Positions 21,086 to 33,873 are shown, counted from the first letter of the stretch. The stretch: 64,000 nucleotides of DNA from Acanthosepion esculentum (GCA_964036315.1 OZ038500.1:54291925-54355924); one strand, 5' to 3'. Translations and numbers: made by a program. Notes: a model not told the origin generated them from the sequence alone.

Positions 21086-22085
21086 ATAGAAATGTTTAAC
21101 AGTTCTTTCAGTGAAATGAAAAATGTCACTTTCAAATCTTTTCATTCGTGTCCACTTCTTAAAATAATGACCAGCATTTATATTTATAATTGCTATTGCA
21201 ATATTTTTACGATGTGATAGGTTAATTTCTACTGATATTTTATTGTTGTAGAATTCACAAAGCATTAACTTAAGAATTAAGATTCATCAGAATATTAAAA
21301 TAGGAAAACTGAAATTTTCACTGGTTAAAACTAGTACCTATCAATTTTCTTAAACTACCGATATCTTGTTATGGACACATCTGCAGGATGTTACAGAAAT
21401 CGTTATGATAATTATCACTTTAACAAAGATCAGGTGAGTCAAATGGACTAAGAACCAGGTCAACTGAACCTGGGTTCTTGGTGAACGACTTTTTCAAATG
21501 AAAGCTGACAGGACAAAGAAGGCTATATAAGACAGAGCTCCCTAGCAGCCTAAACCAGAAGACCGCTCACCCACTATGCAAAAGGAAGGTATATGCTTTT
21601 TAGACTGTTCACCCCCACTCACTATATTGCCCATTTCTTTGCTCCCCTACAACCGGTCCTTATATTGCAACCGAATTAAATTAGTCAACTGTCACAATAT
21701 TGTCTCATTTTTTTTCTTGGATAACGATCCAGCCAAAGAATTATTTTCTTTGTATTAAGCCGCAAGTGTTTGACTGGAAAAACCTGCACCTTGTGAATGA
21801 AACTTGTGTCTGGTCTGAGCTGCAACACTACACTACTGTAATTTATTTTCGTTCAATAAAACAGAATAAATAAAAAAAATGTATTGCTTTTGCTGTACCC
21901 TGTACATCTAATGTAATATGTTGTAGCAACAAATCTTTTTTTATTTGTCAAAAAGATATTTTTAAAAATGACTTTAGATGAACCAACCACAATCCAAGGT
22001 ACCTTTATGTAAATCTACTTGAGCCAGGGTTACCATAAAAAGCTAAAGCCATTCTCATAAGTGTCAAGGTTACTCTTAGTTAAGG
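21086..22085. other. Tetraspanin intron, nothing recognised
   Basis: AT-rich. A TATAAGACAG-like string near 21526 and an AATAAA-containing stretch near 21860 are not backed by any ORF. Confidence 0.4.
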
Positions 22086-22098
22086 CCACACTTGTCTG

Positions 22099-22325
22099 CC
22101 CCGTGTCTAGTTATTTGGTTGAACTCTCTGTCTTCGGGCAGAGAGGAACCCGGACGAGGCTATGCCGAAGGGCAGAGTCTCGTTCGGGGAGGTAGACTGT
22201 CCCTGAACCTGTTTTTTACGGGTTCCAATAGAGGATATTTTTATCCGAGCCTACGGGCTTGGAAAACCCACATTAAACCCGGCCTTGTGCAACATGTAGC
22301 CCTTATGGGGGGGGGGGTAAATATT
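22099..22325 (+). mobile_element. Structured SINE, copy 2, with perfect 9-bp target duplication
   Basis: Flanked by ACTTGTCTG at 22090-22098 and 22326-22334. The sequence folds into CTGTC-TTCG-GGCAG and CGAGGCTATGCC-GAAG-GGCAGAGTCTCG, and ends AGCC-TACG-GGCT. Two of these have UNCG-type tetraloops. The start TCTAGTTATTTGGTTGAAC is A-box-like and GGGTTCCAAT could be a B box, so a tRNA-related origin is possible. It lies about 150 bp before a tetraspanin exon. Confidence 0.75.
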
Positions 22326-22472
22326 ACTTGTCTGAGCCTTCTATAACCATGGAGACCCTCATGGGAGCTTAACATAATCAAGGTAACACTTAATTGATGC
22401 TACCATGGGTCTCCCTGAAATGTTTCAGTCATGAAAGGGTTAAAAATATTTGTTTCTATTTTTTAATTGCAG

Positions 22473-22595
22473 ACTATGGATCCCCAGGCAAGCTCATATG
22501 TCTATACTGAGGGGTGTACACCCCACCTGCGGTCTTTACTCGTGCTACGACTGGACATTGTTGGTATGGTAGGACTAGGAAGTTCCATACCCCAG
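22473..22595 (+). CDS. TSPAN15: TSPAN15-like tetraspanin, GC motif and TM4 exon
   Basis: 41 codons between a TTTTAATTGCAG acceptor and CAG|GTAAGT, phase 0. It encodes SSYVYTEGCTP with the eighth loop cysteine, then the start of membrane segment 4 (DIVGMVGLGSSIPQ). The IPQ ending corresponds to the LLPQ of TSPAN15 at the same exon edge. The segment has an unusual Arg-Leu-Arg before its hydrophobic core. Confidence 0.85.
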
Positions 22596-22716
22596 GTAAG
22601 TCCATCTTGCTTGATAAGTTACCCTCCATCAATCAGACTCATAATATAGTGATCTTAGATTTAGATGTAACATTGAATGTATTCCAAAACTAAAGATAAC
22701 TGAAAAAATAAAGATA

Positions 22717-23358
22717 ATACTGTATTTGACTGCATATAAGATGCACCTCAATTTCAGCAAGGCAAATTAAGAAAAAATTAGTAAAATTATTAGTAAATGG
22801 TACAGCCTAGTCTATATTTATGATGTATTATTTTGGTTAAACAACCCATGATTACAATTAAACGAAAAATAATAGGAAAAAATGAACACGATCCTATAAA
22901 AACTTTATTATGTCCTTCATATGATCTGTACAACCTGCGTCTTGTAAACGTCTTAGTGGAATAATTAGGATATAAAAATTCTGGTTGTATTTATACGAAT
23001 GCAACCGGAAGTTGTAATAAAAATATTAATGAAACAAATATATTTTACAAATATATAATTTGAATTTATTGCATATAATTTTAGTGAAACAAAGTACTAA
23101 TATTAAACGTGATGAAATTAATATAATGAATATTATCAATGATAACACTTTTATTCTGAATAATAGCTTTTAAATAATGACAATAGGTGTATGAAAGTTA
23201 CTCTAAAGTCTAAGCTAATAGGAGTTGCCAGGTAGCTAATTTCGACCGACTATCACAAATTTTAAACTTACCTATGGCATATAAGACGTAGGGGAATTTT
23301 AAAAGATATTTTTAGTAAAAAAAAAAAAGTGTGCCTTATATGCCGTCAAATACTGTAT
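22717..23358. mobile_element. MITE of about 640 bp, TA-flanked (GCATATAAG family)
   Basis: Inverted ends ATACTGTATTTGACTGCATA and ATACAGTATTTGACGGCATA, continuing TAAG. Non-coding and AT-rich inside. TA at the left border fits a Tc1/mariner/pogo relative. Confidence 0.7.
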
Positions 23359-23829
23359 TTAAAATCTAAGGATACTGAAAAAGTAAAAATGAAATTCAAA
23401 AAGAAAAGATAACTAGTTATGAAAATTAAACAAATCCAAATCAAAACCAAGTCCAATATAACAAAAATCAGAATGATTCAGTTTGCAAACAGATGTTTGT
23501 CGAAAGACTTAAGAGCAAAAATAATAGCTTGGGATGGGGCCAGAAATTCAAAGTGAAACATCTTTTTTAGAAGCTCTTGTAATATCTTCAGACTAAATTT
23601 GAAAAAGTCCATTTTTACCACAAAATGCTTCATTCAGGAATAATTTGTTGCATATCCAAATCAAAATTGTATAAACTATCTAGAATTCATATTTCTGTTC
23701 TGATTTTATTTGAGTACTTTTGTCCATCTCAATAAATATCAATAACTAAATGTTGTCAGTATGGTAGGCAAGATCTTATGGGGTAATTAACAAGGTTATT
23801 CTGATTGACTATTATTACCAAGTGAATTT

Positions 23830-24000
23830 GGTCCTCACTGAGTGCAGCATTATTGTGGCTTTGTGTCATATCTAAGCTGAGTAAATATTTTGTATGCCTT
23901 GGTGTTGATAATGGTTAGTGGTGTTAGTTCGGGTGACCAATGCTACTGAGTAGTGAATTTGATTCTCACTGGGTGCTTCATACAAAATTCAACAGTAAAT
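23830..24000 (+). mobile_element. tRNA-derived SINE remnants
   Basis: TTGGTCCTCACTGAGTGC with TTGTGTCATATCTAAGCTG, and a second TTTGATTCTCACTGGGTGC, match the B-box/acceptor part and body of the SINE at 35690. Heads are degraded. Confidence 0.5.
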
Positions 24001-24064
24001 TACCCAAGAATGTTTAATGTGTTGTAAAATCAACCAGCTTAACTGTCCTGAAATGATCTGACTG

Positions 24065-24600
24065 TTGCAACAGTGCCTTAGTTCTCTTCAACGTATTCTC
24101 CTTGGGACATTATACACTTATCACGTTCCCCTTAATCTCAACCACTGCTTTCTTTCAACAGAAATTTTTGTCACAGATGTCACATGGAGCCAAAACAGGA
24201 CAGTGTCGATGCTGATTGAGTTGTGGGTGATGCAACGTTTTGCCAGAACAACTGGCAAGTGGCACAAAGAATGGATAGTTGAGATATTCCAAAGGCCTGA
24301 ATACTTTGCAGATACTGAATGGAATCCATGGAGATTTTTCTCAGTCCAATCCCATAGCACCAATGATTGGTTTTCTTCGATTACAGTCCACGTATTCCAA
24401 ATTTTCACAATGGGCATCATTTTCAGGCTTCTGGCCAATTTTGAAATATTGCTGCCAAACTTTTGTCTTGTTTGCATTCATTGAAATCATTTGAATATTT
24501 TCTGTGAATGAAGGTTGAAGTTTCTGAGCAAAATTTGATGCAAATTCATTGTGAATGGACAATACAATTGTTGGCGTTTCATTTCTGAGAATGCTTGTCT
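24065..24600 (-). pseudogene. Possible degraded transposase
   Basis: A minus-strand frame is open for 118 codons and continues, after a frameshift, into DKCIMSQGEYVEEN near 24120-24080, which resembles the C-terminal end of mariner-type transposases. No catalytic motif could be found, so this is a weak call. 24600-25122 beyond it holds nothing recognised. Confidence 0.3.
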
Positions 24601-25122
24601 GCTAAGGTAACTTGCTAATCCCTGTTACAGACATCTGCACAGGCACATTTGTCTTTCTTTAACCCTCACAAAGTCATCCTGTGGTTTGTACTACAACTAT
24701 GCTAAACAGACCTTCCTTACAGTTTCTGAGAGAGAACACATAATATGATGTAAACAAGAGTTGAACATGGCCAGTACACTCAAACTTTCAGCCATGATGA
24801 CTTGTGACTTCATGCCATCACAACTATTGACAGTTTTTTAACAGTTTTGTCTACCCAGTTTCACTCACAAGGCTTGGGTCAACCTGTGGCATAGTTTTCA
24901 GGCACTTCCCGATGAATCCACTTGCTGGGATTCTCTCCCCACACCAATATTATCCAGAAGTTACCTCCTCTGATAAATCAACCACAGTCATATTCGAGCG
25001 TGGATCTTATGGTTGGGATGTTAATGTTCTGTACACTTTGACACTTATTCAATAAACAAAGTCACTCAATGCTGTCACACTGCCGACTTGAGTAATCCCA
25101 TGTGGGAATGTCTGTCCACACA

Positions 25123-25521
25123 TACCGTATATGCTCGTACATAGTTTAGCGTATAGTGTGACCCCTGAATTTTTCCATATAGCTCATGTATAACATGGTC
25201 CCAGCTTCTGAGCAGTTCTAGTAGGCCCCTGTTGTAATCAAATAATCTAGCATCATCCTGGACATATTATTTTACAGAAAATAAATAGTCTTCATTCTTT
25301 TTTGTACAAAGTTACCTCACAATGGTGAGGAAAAAAAAAAACACTTGCTATAAAATATCTGACACAAAGATTTAGATACTGTACTTTTGTTTTCATTCAT
25401 ACCTAATTTTTAACCTCTTCAAAAAAAATTACCTGTGTATTGTATGTGTGTGTTGCCCCCGCCCAATTTTGCTTAAAAAACTGATCATAAAACTCACACT
25501 ATACTTGAGTATAGATGGTAT
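25123..25521. mobile_element. MITE (GTATAGTGTGA family)
   Basis: Left end ATACCGTATATGCTCGTACA and right end, inverted, ATACCATCTATACTCAAG, each followed within 25 bp by GTATAGTGTGA. Related to 19905-20055. Confidence 0.6.
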
Positions 25522-25669
25522 GCAGTAGGTACCCCACCTCTGATTAGTTGTCAAGATCCTTGAAGTCTAAACGACTGGTTCTTCCGATAATGAAAATAGC
25601 CAGATACTTTTGAAACAGACTTCATATGTCAGCCAACTTGGGTTGGATGATAATTCTACTTCTTTTATT

Positions 25670-26020
25670 TGCTATCTCCCTTCAGGACGTGGGCAATTAT
25701 GGCTCTCCACAACTTCCTAGCCTTCATAGGTCTAAGAAATGTTTGTCTCCTTACTATAAATCCCAGTCTCTATTCTGCCATCCATTTGCACAAGCTCATT
25801 AGGTAGGTTACTTGCTGTTTCCCTCTGCAATATGTCCTGTAAGTGTTAGATTCTCCAAGCCCGCCTTCCTCATTATATGCCCCAGAAAATTCAACTCCTT
25901 CTTTCTGATTCTAAGTACAAGTATCTTTTCTTGTTTCTGTTTTCTTAAAAAATTCTCATTGCTCACATGATGTGTCCATTGTATTCTTAAGATCTTTCGA
26001 TTGAGCAATATCTCTGTTGC
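25670..26020 (-). mobile_element. RTE-type LINE C-terminal remnant
   Basis: The minus strand reads KILRIQWTHHVSNENFL, RKKELNFLGHIMRKAGLENL and TLTGHI, homologous to 8060-8600. Frames are broken and only the tail survives. 26021-26554 is AT-rich with nothing recognised. Confidence 0.75.
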
Positions 26021-26554
26021 CTATAAATTTAAAAAAATAAAATTTCAAATCTATATTATAAAACAAGTGTTGATTGTCCATCACACACTGTTTGCATGTA
26101 ACATGTAACTATATGTGTGTAATGTATATGCAAATGCATGAGTGACTTATATGTCCTTGTTCCACTTAATGTACACACACAAGCATGTTAAAATGTGACT
26201 GAGTTTGAAATAAGACATTGGAATAATGCATTCCTCTCCCAGTTCTGGACAACTCCTACCTTGGTCTGAGCAATAAGATCATAATGTTAAGAGAAGAAAA
26301 AATCTGAAAATCTTAAAAACAGTCATAATTATAAAATTTTATTGAATTTTTCAGAAATTATTCAGTAATAGAAGTTTTTCTTTTTAATTCTGTAGAAATA
26401 ATTTTTGGTCCATCATTGAGTTAAAATAGACATGAAAACGAATTTACGCATACAATCTAAATGACGTTGAAATGACCATCTGGATGATAAGGCTCTTTCT
26501 GTCTGGGAACAGCATCTAGTTAAAAGAAAAAGAGTATAAACCTAGATGTGCAGC

Positions 26555-27520
26555 CATTTTTTTTTTTTTTAAACAATTAACCCCAAGTAAGGCGGGAGTG
26601 CCACTAGTACACAAGGGGCTACAGAAAGTATAAGTAAGGAAAAAGACCGAGTATGGAGGGGGAGGGGAGGAAGGATAAAAAGAAGAATGGGGATCAAGGA
26701 AACAGAAGATCTTGATTGACATTACATTTAAATTTTTGAAGATTATAGTTATCATGGAAGCAAGTAAGAGGAAGGGAGTTCCACTGTCAGGAAGTGTGAG
26801 AGAAAAAGCTGTTGGAGTAGAAAAGGTGGTTACATTTAACTATTTCGACAGTAAAAGGGTGGGACCAAGATGCCAACGTAGTAGCATGCTTAAATTCATG
26901 CAGTCGGGGCACCCATGAAAATAGCTTGTCAGAGCAGATGCCATGAAAATATTTATAGAAAAGACAAAGGAAAGCAACATTATGTCTGTGAGAAAGTGAC
27001 TGGAATCAAGACCCCAAGTCGGGGCCAATCATATTGCATATCTATCTTTGGATTTTGTCGAGAACCTCAAGATGAGCAGCGGGGGCATCAGACCATATAT
27101 GGCAACAGTATTCCATGCAAGGACGAATGGTAGATTTGTACATGTGAAGGATGTAATCAGACAAGAAAAACATTCTGGCACAACACAGAGAACCAACTTT
27201 CCTTGCGGTAGATGCAGCAATTGATTCAATGTAGTTGTTCCACTTCAGGTCAGTGGAGAATGTGAGGCCAAGAAGGCGCAGTGAAGCGCTTTTATGGAGT
27301 TGAGGATCACCCATGCTGATCAGAGGCAGTGACCTTTCTCTATGATGAGTAAATGACAGCAGTTTCATTTTGGATGCATTAAAATTCACAAGCCATTTCC
27401 TGCTCCAGTCAACCACAGATTGGAGGTGGTTTTTGAGACTAACAGCCAGGTTAACTTTGTCAGCAATGCTGGATTTACTAAAGGAGTAAATGGTAGTGTC
27501 ATCTGTGTATGATGTCAGTA
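26555..27520 (-). mobile_element. CR1/L2-type LINE fragment, RT C-terminus and 3' end
   Basis: The minus strand has DWSRKWLVNFNASKMKLLSF, RLLGLTFSTDLKWNNYI, MYKSTIRPCMEYCCHIWSDA and LEVLDKIQR (27416-27042), then the 3' UTR and a T-rich end at about 26560. The longest open piece is 124 codons. It is truncated before the YADD block and so incapable of movement. Confidence 0.85.
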
Positions 27521-27564
27521 TTTAAAATATATTTTCTAGAAGTATTTTAAATGGACAGACAATT

Positions 27565-28200
27565 TTTTTTTTTTAATCATTTCACCTCGAGCAGGTTAAT
27601 AAAGCCACTAAGATGCAATGGGTTACTGAGTGTGAGAGAATCTGAGAAAAAAAAAAACATTATTAAGGAGAGAGAACATTAAAGAACAAGAATTAAGATG
27701 ACAAGATAATGCTTGACATTGCATTTAAATTTTTGAAGATCAGTGTTGACTGGAAAGTATGGAACTGGAAGAGAGTTCCACAAGACAGAAGTGTGAGAAA
27801 AGAAGCATAGAACTTATGGTTACATCTAGCCATTTCAACTGTAAAATGATGAGACCTTACTGCCAATCTAGTACTGCACTTCAATTCATACTGTATAAGA
27901 AAGCCCATCAGAACAAACACCTTTGAAATTATTTATAGAAAAGCCACACGGAAGCTACGTTATGGCAGTGGGAGAGAGATTGAAGGTGAGATGCCAGGTC
28001 AGGACCAATAACATTGCAGATTCTTATTTATATTTTATAAAAAAATCTCTAAATACATAACAGAAGCACCAGACCAAATGTGGCAGCAATATTCAATGCG
28101 TGGACGAAGGGTTGACTTACAACAGAGTGAACCAACTTGCCTACCAGTAGATCTAGCAAGTGATTCAATATAATCTTTCCAGTTCATGTCAGCAGAATTT
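27565..28200 (-). mobile_element. CR1/L2-type LINE 3' end, second copy
   Basis: Same family as the neighbour, starting from a T-run at 27568, with the 3' UTR (GTTACTGAGTGTGAGAGAAT) and decayed RT C-terminus up to TTCATGTCAGC near 28185. Arranged head-to-tail with the copy at 26555. Confidence 0.75.
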
Positions 28201-28703
28201 GAAATCCACTCATTTTTATATCAGCAAAGATGAATGAAAAATATTTAGAACAGAATAATTTTTTTATGCGAAAGCAGACAGATAATGGTTTATTTAGGGT
28301 GTAGCTTGCAGCTACAGTTTTAACTTTAGCATTCTGCATTATCATTACTTTCCTTTCTACTGCATTCTTTTGAAAGGCTGCTCAATTGCAGTAACCTTAT
28401 TGTTAATTTAAACTCAAAGATGTTTTCTGTTGCCAAAGCAGGATATGACAGCACAATGAAATTCAAACAAATTTAAATTCAGGGATTAGCGACACCTTCA
28501 GTGGCAGGATAAACTTTTTGTACAGCAAATAAAGTGATCAAGGTTAATGTTGCTAGATGAACAGTATATATTCAGTTTCAATTAATCTAACACAAGGACA
28601 ACATGGGGTGAGTTCTTTGAGACCAACTTGTTAACAATTATTCTACAGCTAGCTACTGTCGAAGCATTTCCTAAAGATTCTCTTTGTTTATATTCTTTTT
28701 CAG
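28201..28703. other. Last tetraspanin intron, 3' part
   Basis: AT-rich with no repeat recognised. Ends in a TTTATATTCTTTTTCAG acceptor. Confidence 0.5.
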
Positions 28704-28808
28704 ATTATTGGATTTTTGCTGGGTTACTATTTCATACGACGTGTCGAGGAATACCATGTTTGGTATCGAGTTGGCGCCATTGGTTCTTCGATGTCAACCA
28801 GTTCTTGA
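28704..28808 (+). CDS. TSPAN15: TSPAN15-like tetraspanin, terminal exon
   Basis: 34 codons plus TGA after a TTCTTTTTCAG acceptor. It completes membrane segment 4 (IIGFLLGYYFI), then the cytoplasmic tail RRVEEYHVWYRVGAIGSSM and STSS. Arg-Val-Glu-Glu directly after the membrane segment corresponds to TRVED of TSPAN15. The tail is shorter than in vertebrate TSPAN15 and lacks its terminal cysteine-rich end. Confidence 0.85.
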   Translation: MIGFLLGYYFIRRVEEYHVWYRVGAIGSSMSTSS

Positions 28809-29072
28809 GATTACTGCCCTGGCTTGTCTCTTTTGCGGATACTTGCTACTGCTGCTGCTACCATTGCATTGCCACCCACCTCTTCCTCCTCCTCCTCTCT
28901 GAAACATCCTCAGCATCTCCCTCTCTCCCTTCATTGCCTTTATTTGGTTTTTTGCTTCTCGAATGTGGGTTACTGTTAATTTCTCCACTGCTGTTCATAT
29001 TTTTTCCACTCCCCTGTAAATGCATCAATTGATTTTATAAAAATGCCCAATATTGGACTTATCCTTTACACA
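28809..29072 (+). other. Probable tetraspanin 3' UTR
   Basis: Pyrimidine-rich, with CTG/CTC repeats at 28845-28905. No AATAAA occurs before the (CA)n array at 29076. The nearest AATAAA is at about 29873, inside an AAT microsatellite, so the transcript end cannot be fixed from sequence. Confidence 0.4.
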
Positions 29073-29074
29073 CC

Positions 29075-29139
<65 letters not shown>

Positions 29140-29283
29140 CTATGTCTGTCCCATAATAGTTGTTGCATTTAGTTTATTAGATGTGTATGTAATTGTAACA
29201 ACAATTATAGAACTAGGTAGTAAAAAAAAGCACATGGACAAATGCATACTTTATATAACTTTACATACGCATTCACACACACA

Positions 29284-29325
<42 letters not shown>

Positions 29326-29780
29326 GTCCGTGAATGTTTGTGTATCACCTCTTATAAACATATTCACAGTTTAATACAAACAGCCATGCATATGCACATA
29401 CATTTACAGTTTCCCACATACACATTTATGAGTATATATATATATTTATAAACATATATATTCAAAGCCTCATTCATGCATGTGTACACACATATACGTA
29501 TATACACAGATACATAAAGATGTTTATGCAAACAAGTGTGTGTTCATATATAGGTGTGTGTGTGTGTGTGTAAAAATATATATGAAGAGTGGACATTGGG
29601 TGGTGACAGTCTATTTCATGCTTGAATGCAGTCTTCAGGCCATACTGATTGCATTCAAGCATGTCACAGACTGTCTCCACTTGGTGTTGATATCATTATC
29701 TTCCTTTATTCATATCTACTCTGTCCTGGATATTGAGCACTTTTACCCATAAATATAGCATACCTTATAATTATATTTTT

Positions 29781-29832
<52 letters not shown>

Positions 29833-30188
29833 CACACACACACACACACACATTTTAAATAATAATAATAATAATAAATGCCACTTATGTTGTTTTTTTT
29901 TTTGTTGTTAACAGTGCTCAATATCGGTAATAGAGCCACTATAAAATCAAATATAAGGCGATGCTTGAAATTACCTTAAAAAAACAGCAAAAGGGTCTAA
30001 AATTTTTATGGATCCCTGTCTTCACAAGATCTTTGGCATTACTGTCACTTTCACAATATAAATTCAGAACCTTGTATTTGAAAATTGATTTATATCATGA
30101 AACTGACAGTAATGCCGAAAGTTTGTTAAGACCTGAATTTTAAATGTTTTTGAAGGTTTTTAAAGCCAATTTTAAACATCAGTTTATA

Positions 30189-30219
<31 letters not shown>

Positions 30220-30221
30220 AA

Positions 30222-30370
30222 GACAAAAGGAAAACTTATGTTAACTAATGCATTTCGCCCTCTGATAGATTTTGTCAAAGCAAATGATAAAGTTCATCAG
30301 CGGATGAAATGCATTGGCAAATATAAGGTTTTCTTTTGTTTTTATCCATATTGTTCTATTAATTTTCCAG
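30222..30370. mobile_element. Fold-back repeat, member 1
   Basis: Imperfect hairpin: AGACAAAAGGAAAACTTATG at the left pairs with ATAAGGTTTTCTTTTGT at the right; TAATGCATTTCGCC pairs with GATGAAATGCATT. Homologous to 33255-33400 and 34110-34250. On the minus strand CTGATGA...GGGC-GAAA-TGCATTA resembles a hammerhead core with a long insert. Confidence 0.65.
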
Positions 30371-30479
30371 ATATATTTTTTATTTTTAGTTATATCTGAC
30401 ACACACACATACACGCTCTCTCTTTCACACACACACACACACACACATATTATAAAATGGACTAAGTCCAACAATTATT

Positions 30480-31205
30480 TTAATATATTTTATGTTTATA
30501 CGTTATTTTTATAAATACAAATATTTAAGTAAATGCTCCGTTTATAATAAACAGTATTAACAACGGCCTGAATGTCTGAGAAATTTCATAGAAAATATAT
30601 GCCCTCTGATGGTAATTGAACCTGTATACTACACAACCATCATTTGGCCTGACATGCTATACCGTTTAGCTACAGAGGAAGCATCTAGTTAGCAAAGTCA
30701 AATTACTGTTTTTAAACAAACTAATTTCCTACAATCTTTCTTGAGTGATCATATCTGCTTGAAGTGTATCTTGGTGTAAACAAATAACAACATATATTAT
30801 GAAATGGACCAAGTCCGACAATTATTTTAATATATTTTCTGTTCATATGTTATTTTTATAGATGCTCTGTTTATAATAAACAGAATTAATTACATTTACT
30901 TAGTCCATTTCATAATGTACGTTGTCATTTGTTTACGTTAAAATACACTATGAGCAGATCATGGGAAATTTGTTCAAAAACAGTAATTTGACTTTACTAA
31001 CAAGATGCTTCCACTGTAGCTAATTGGTATAACACGTCAGGCCAAATGATGGTTCCATGTAGGATAACGGTTTGATTAATGTTGGAGGACATATTTTCTA
31101 TGAAATTTCTTGGGTCGGTAAATGTAATTAATACTGTTTATTATAAACAGGGCATCTACTTAAATAGGTGTATGAATAAAAATAACATTAACAGAAAATA
31201 TATTA
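30480..31205. mobile_element. Inverted pair of a repeat with tRNA-like SINE
   Basis: 30480-30790 and 30830-31205 are inverted copies of one unit (AAATGGACTAAGTCC, TTATAATAAACAGTATTAA, GAAATTTCATAGAAAATAT). Each contains a tRNA-like stretch: minus 30690-30600 with TGTAGCTAAACGGTATAGC (A box) and ACAGGTTCAATTACC (B box), and plus 31010-31110. Related non-tRNA parts occur at 42100-42440, 58200-58330 and 61490-61610. Confidence 0.65.
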
Positions 31206-31232
31206 AAATATATATGTATGTGTATATATAAA

Positions 31233-31328
<96 letters not shown>

Positions 31329-31409
31329 AATATATGTGTGTATGTATGTGTATATTATATATAAAATGTGTTTGTGTATATATATATAAATAAAGTGTGT
31401 GTGTGTGTG

Positions 31410-31445
<36 letters not shown>

Positions 31446-31515
31446 ATATATATAAATATATATGTGTGTGTATGTGTATATATATAATATATGTATATAT
31501 ATATATAATATGTAT

Positions 31516-31562
<47 letters not shown>

Positions 31563-31564
<2 letters not shown>

Positions 31565-32500
31565 GGTTTCTCTGACGAATATGCACAAGTGTTTGTTAGA
31601 GTGTGTATCTGATTAGAAAGAAAAACATAAATATTCCAGCCATTGCTTTTTGATATCAACTTAAGGTGCACATTTGTCCTTTGAATTTTATTGTAGGTAT
31701 TTGTGGAAAAGCGAAGAAACTTTAAAAATAGCTTCACCACAAGCATATTTCCACGCATTGTCTTTTGTGAATCTTTGGCCTCCCTCATCTGAACAATAGT
31801 CTCAGAGCAATTGACTGAAGTATCAGAGACCTTTTTTCTTTTTCCTAGTCAACATCTCTCCATTTCTCTAGGAGAATTTCATGGCATTCTTTGATGCTTA
31901 TGGTCAATCCAACACCCCTGGATTTTTTTTTTGTACATTTTTTTCTCTTATTGTAGAAGTATAATTGTTTAAAATATCTAGCCTCGAATTCTGTGTCTCG
32001 TGGAGATAAATTTTCTGGAATGTTTTCATTAAAAAACAAATGAAAGGAAGAAAATGGGTTTAATATTTTTTTTTTCTGTTCAAAAAGTTATCATGAAATG
32101 ACATTATCATACTCTCTGAGAGAAGGTCAGTAATTTATTACTTACACTTATGTGAGTTATTTTAATACTAATCTGTGTATTATTATGACTATTTAGTTGT
32201 GTGTATGTGTGTATGTGTGTATAAGAGTCATGGTCTCAATGATGAGACCTTAAACAGTTGGTGTGAATCTTAGCCTATGAGTGAGTATCTTGCATCCCAG
32301 TCTTTCATGCTTTCTGCCCACAAACATTATTTACTATTTGAAAAATCCCGCTTACACAAGTGAAATAACTATCTATGAAGATTTAAATATAAAAATTCTT
32401 TAAAAAAACACTTGTTTAACTATCCACCTCATTTTTATATCTACCATTTGTGTCACCTATATATGTATCTTTCTTTGTTCATATATAACTATCTATCTCA
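31563..32500. other. Unassigned region with minus-strand ORF remnants
   Basis: Minus frames from about 32040 to 31570 read [35 protein letters not shown], then [20 protein letters not shown] after a short gap. Composition is more protein-like than neighbouring DNA. No family was recognised. The rest of the interval is empty. Confidence 0.3.
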
Positions 32501-32509
32501 GTCTGTTCA

Positions 32510-32540
<31 letters not shown>

Positions 32541-32794
32541 GTATGTAGTATTCTTTGGTGTGTGTAAATAGTGTTTAGATGCAGGTGAAAAGCCAGTATT
32601 TTGAGGGTTGGTTATTAAAACAGGCCAAGATCTTTGCTCTTCCCTATTTAGAGTGACCCAATATTTTTATGTGTCATACTAATCAGTACATTTGTGTACT
32701 TTTAAAATCTGAACTACCCATATGTTGCATCTATTTCAGCCACTTCATCTCTAAGTCAGCTATATTTCTCCCCTTATACACACACACACACACA

Positions 32795-32962
32795 CACATA
32801 TATAGAATATTATATGAAAAGATTACTTTTAAATATCAATTTAAAAGTTAGGTAATCTCATATCTAATTTCATATAATATTATTAACGCTCTATTTTTAA
32901 TATTATTTTTAATATTATTTTAATATTGATCACTATATATAAAAATATCTGCTGTTTCTTAC

Positions 32963-33027
<65 letters not shown>

Positions 33028-33090
33028 AATGTAAGAAACAGCAGATATTTTTATATATAGTGATCAATATTAAAATAATATTAAAAATTA
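32795..33090. repeat. Two palindromes, one centred on (TA)n
   Basis: AATATTATATGAAAAGATTAC pairs across 32806-32880. A second palindrome has arms of about 65 bp at 32905-32968 and 33020-33085 (ATATCTGCTGTTTCTTACAT and its complement) separated only by a (TA)n array of about 50 bp. Confidence 0.85.
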
Positions 33091-33153
33091 TATATATATA
33101 TATATATAAATATTCCTTTTATTTATATATGTACTCACACACTTGTTGATATG

Positions 33154-33202
<49 letters not shown>

Positions 33203-33227
33203 GTGTATCCATGCTTCTGTCTCTCTC

Positions 33228-33254
<27 letters not shown>

Positions 33255-33260
<6 letters not shown>

Positions 33261-33400
33261 AAAGAAAAACTTAACCAACATGTTTAAATGTCTGATGAAG
33301 TTTATCAGTGCAAAAACATTTCAGGATGAAATGTATTGGCTAAGACAAGTTTTTTTCATTTCATCATTATTCATATTGTCCTTTTTACAGATATATTTTC
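33255..33400. mobile_element. Fold-back repeat, member 2
   Basis: AAAAGAAAAACTTA and CATGTTTAAATGTC on the left pair with sequence near 33350. Contains CTGATGA, TTTATCAGTGC and GATGAAATGTATTGGC. Homologous to 30222-30370. Confidence 0.55.
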
Positions 33401-33507
33401 TAGTTATATCAGAAATTTTTTACTCACACACACACACGTGTGTGGGTGTGTGTTTTTGTGTATATGGGGTTTCTGTACATATACACACAAACTACATGTG
33501 TGTCTCT

Positions 33508-33551
<44 letters not shown>

Positions 33552-33813
33552 TTTCAAATTTGTTATATAGTAGTCATCTTATAACCTGTAAAAACCTTTT
33601 CCAATACCAAAACTTGTAACCAAAGAGAAATTCATGAAAGAAAAATATAGAAAATAAACAATAATTGAAAAAAAAAACAAATAATGAATATATAAATAAA
33701 TTTGGCAATCCAGAGGTCATAACCATAAATAACCCGAAGCATGGACCCTAAATAAAAGAACTGGGGAAAGCCGAGTCTTCTTGTCTCCCCTCCCATGTCA
33801 CTAAACCCACCAG

Positions 33814-33873
<60 letters not shown>

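Noticed and set aside
31156..31788. 210-codon minus-strand ORF and similar Tyr/Ile or His/Thr-rich ORFs
   Set aside because: They translate (TA)n and (CA)n microsatellites, and the composition alone keeps the frame open.
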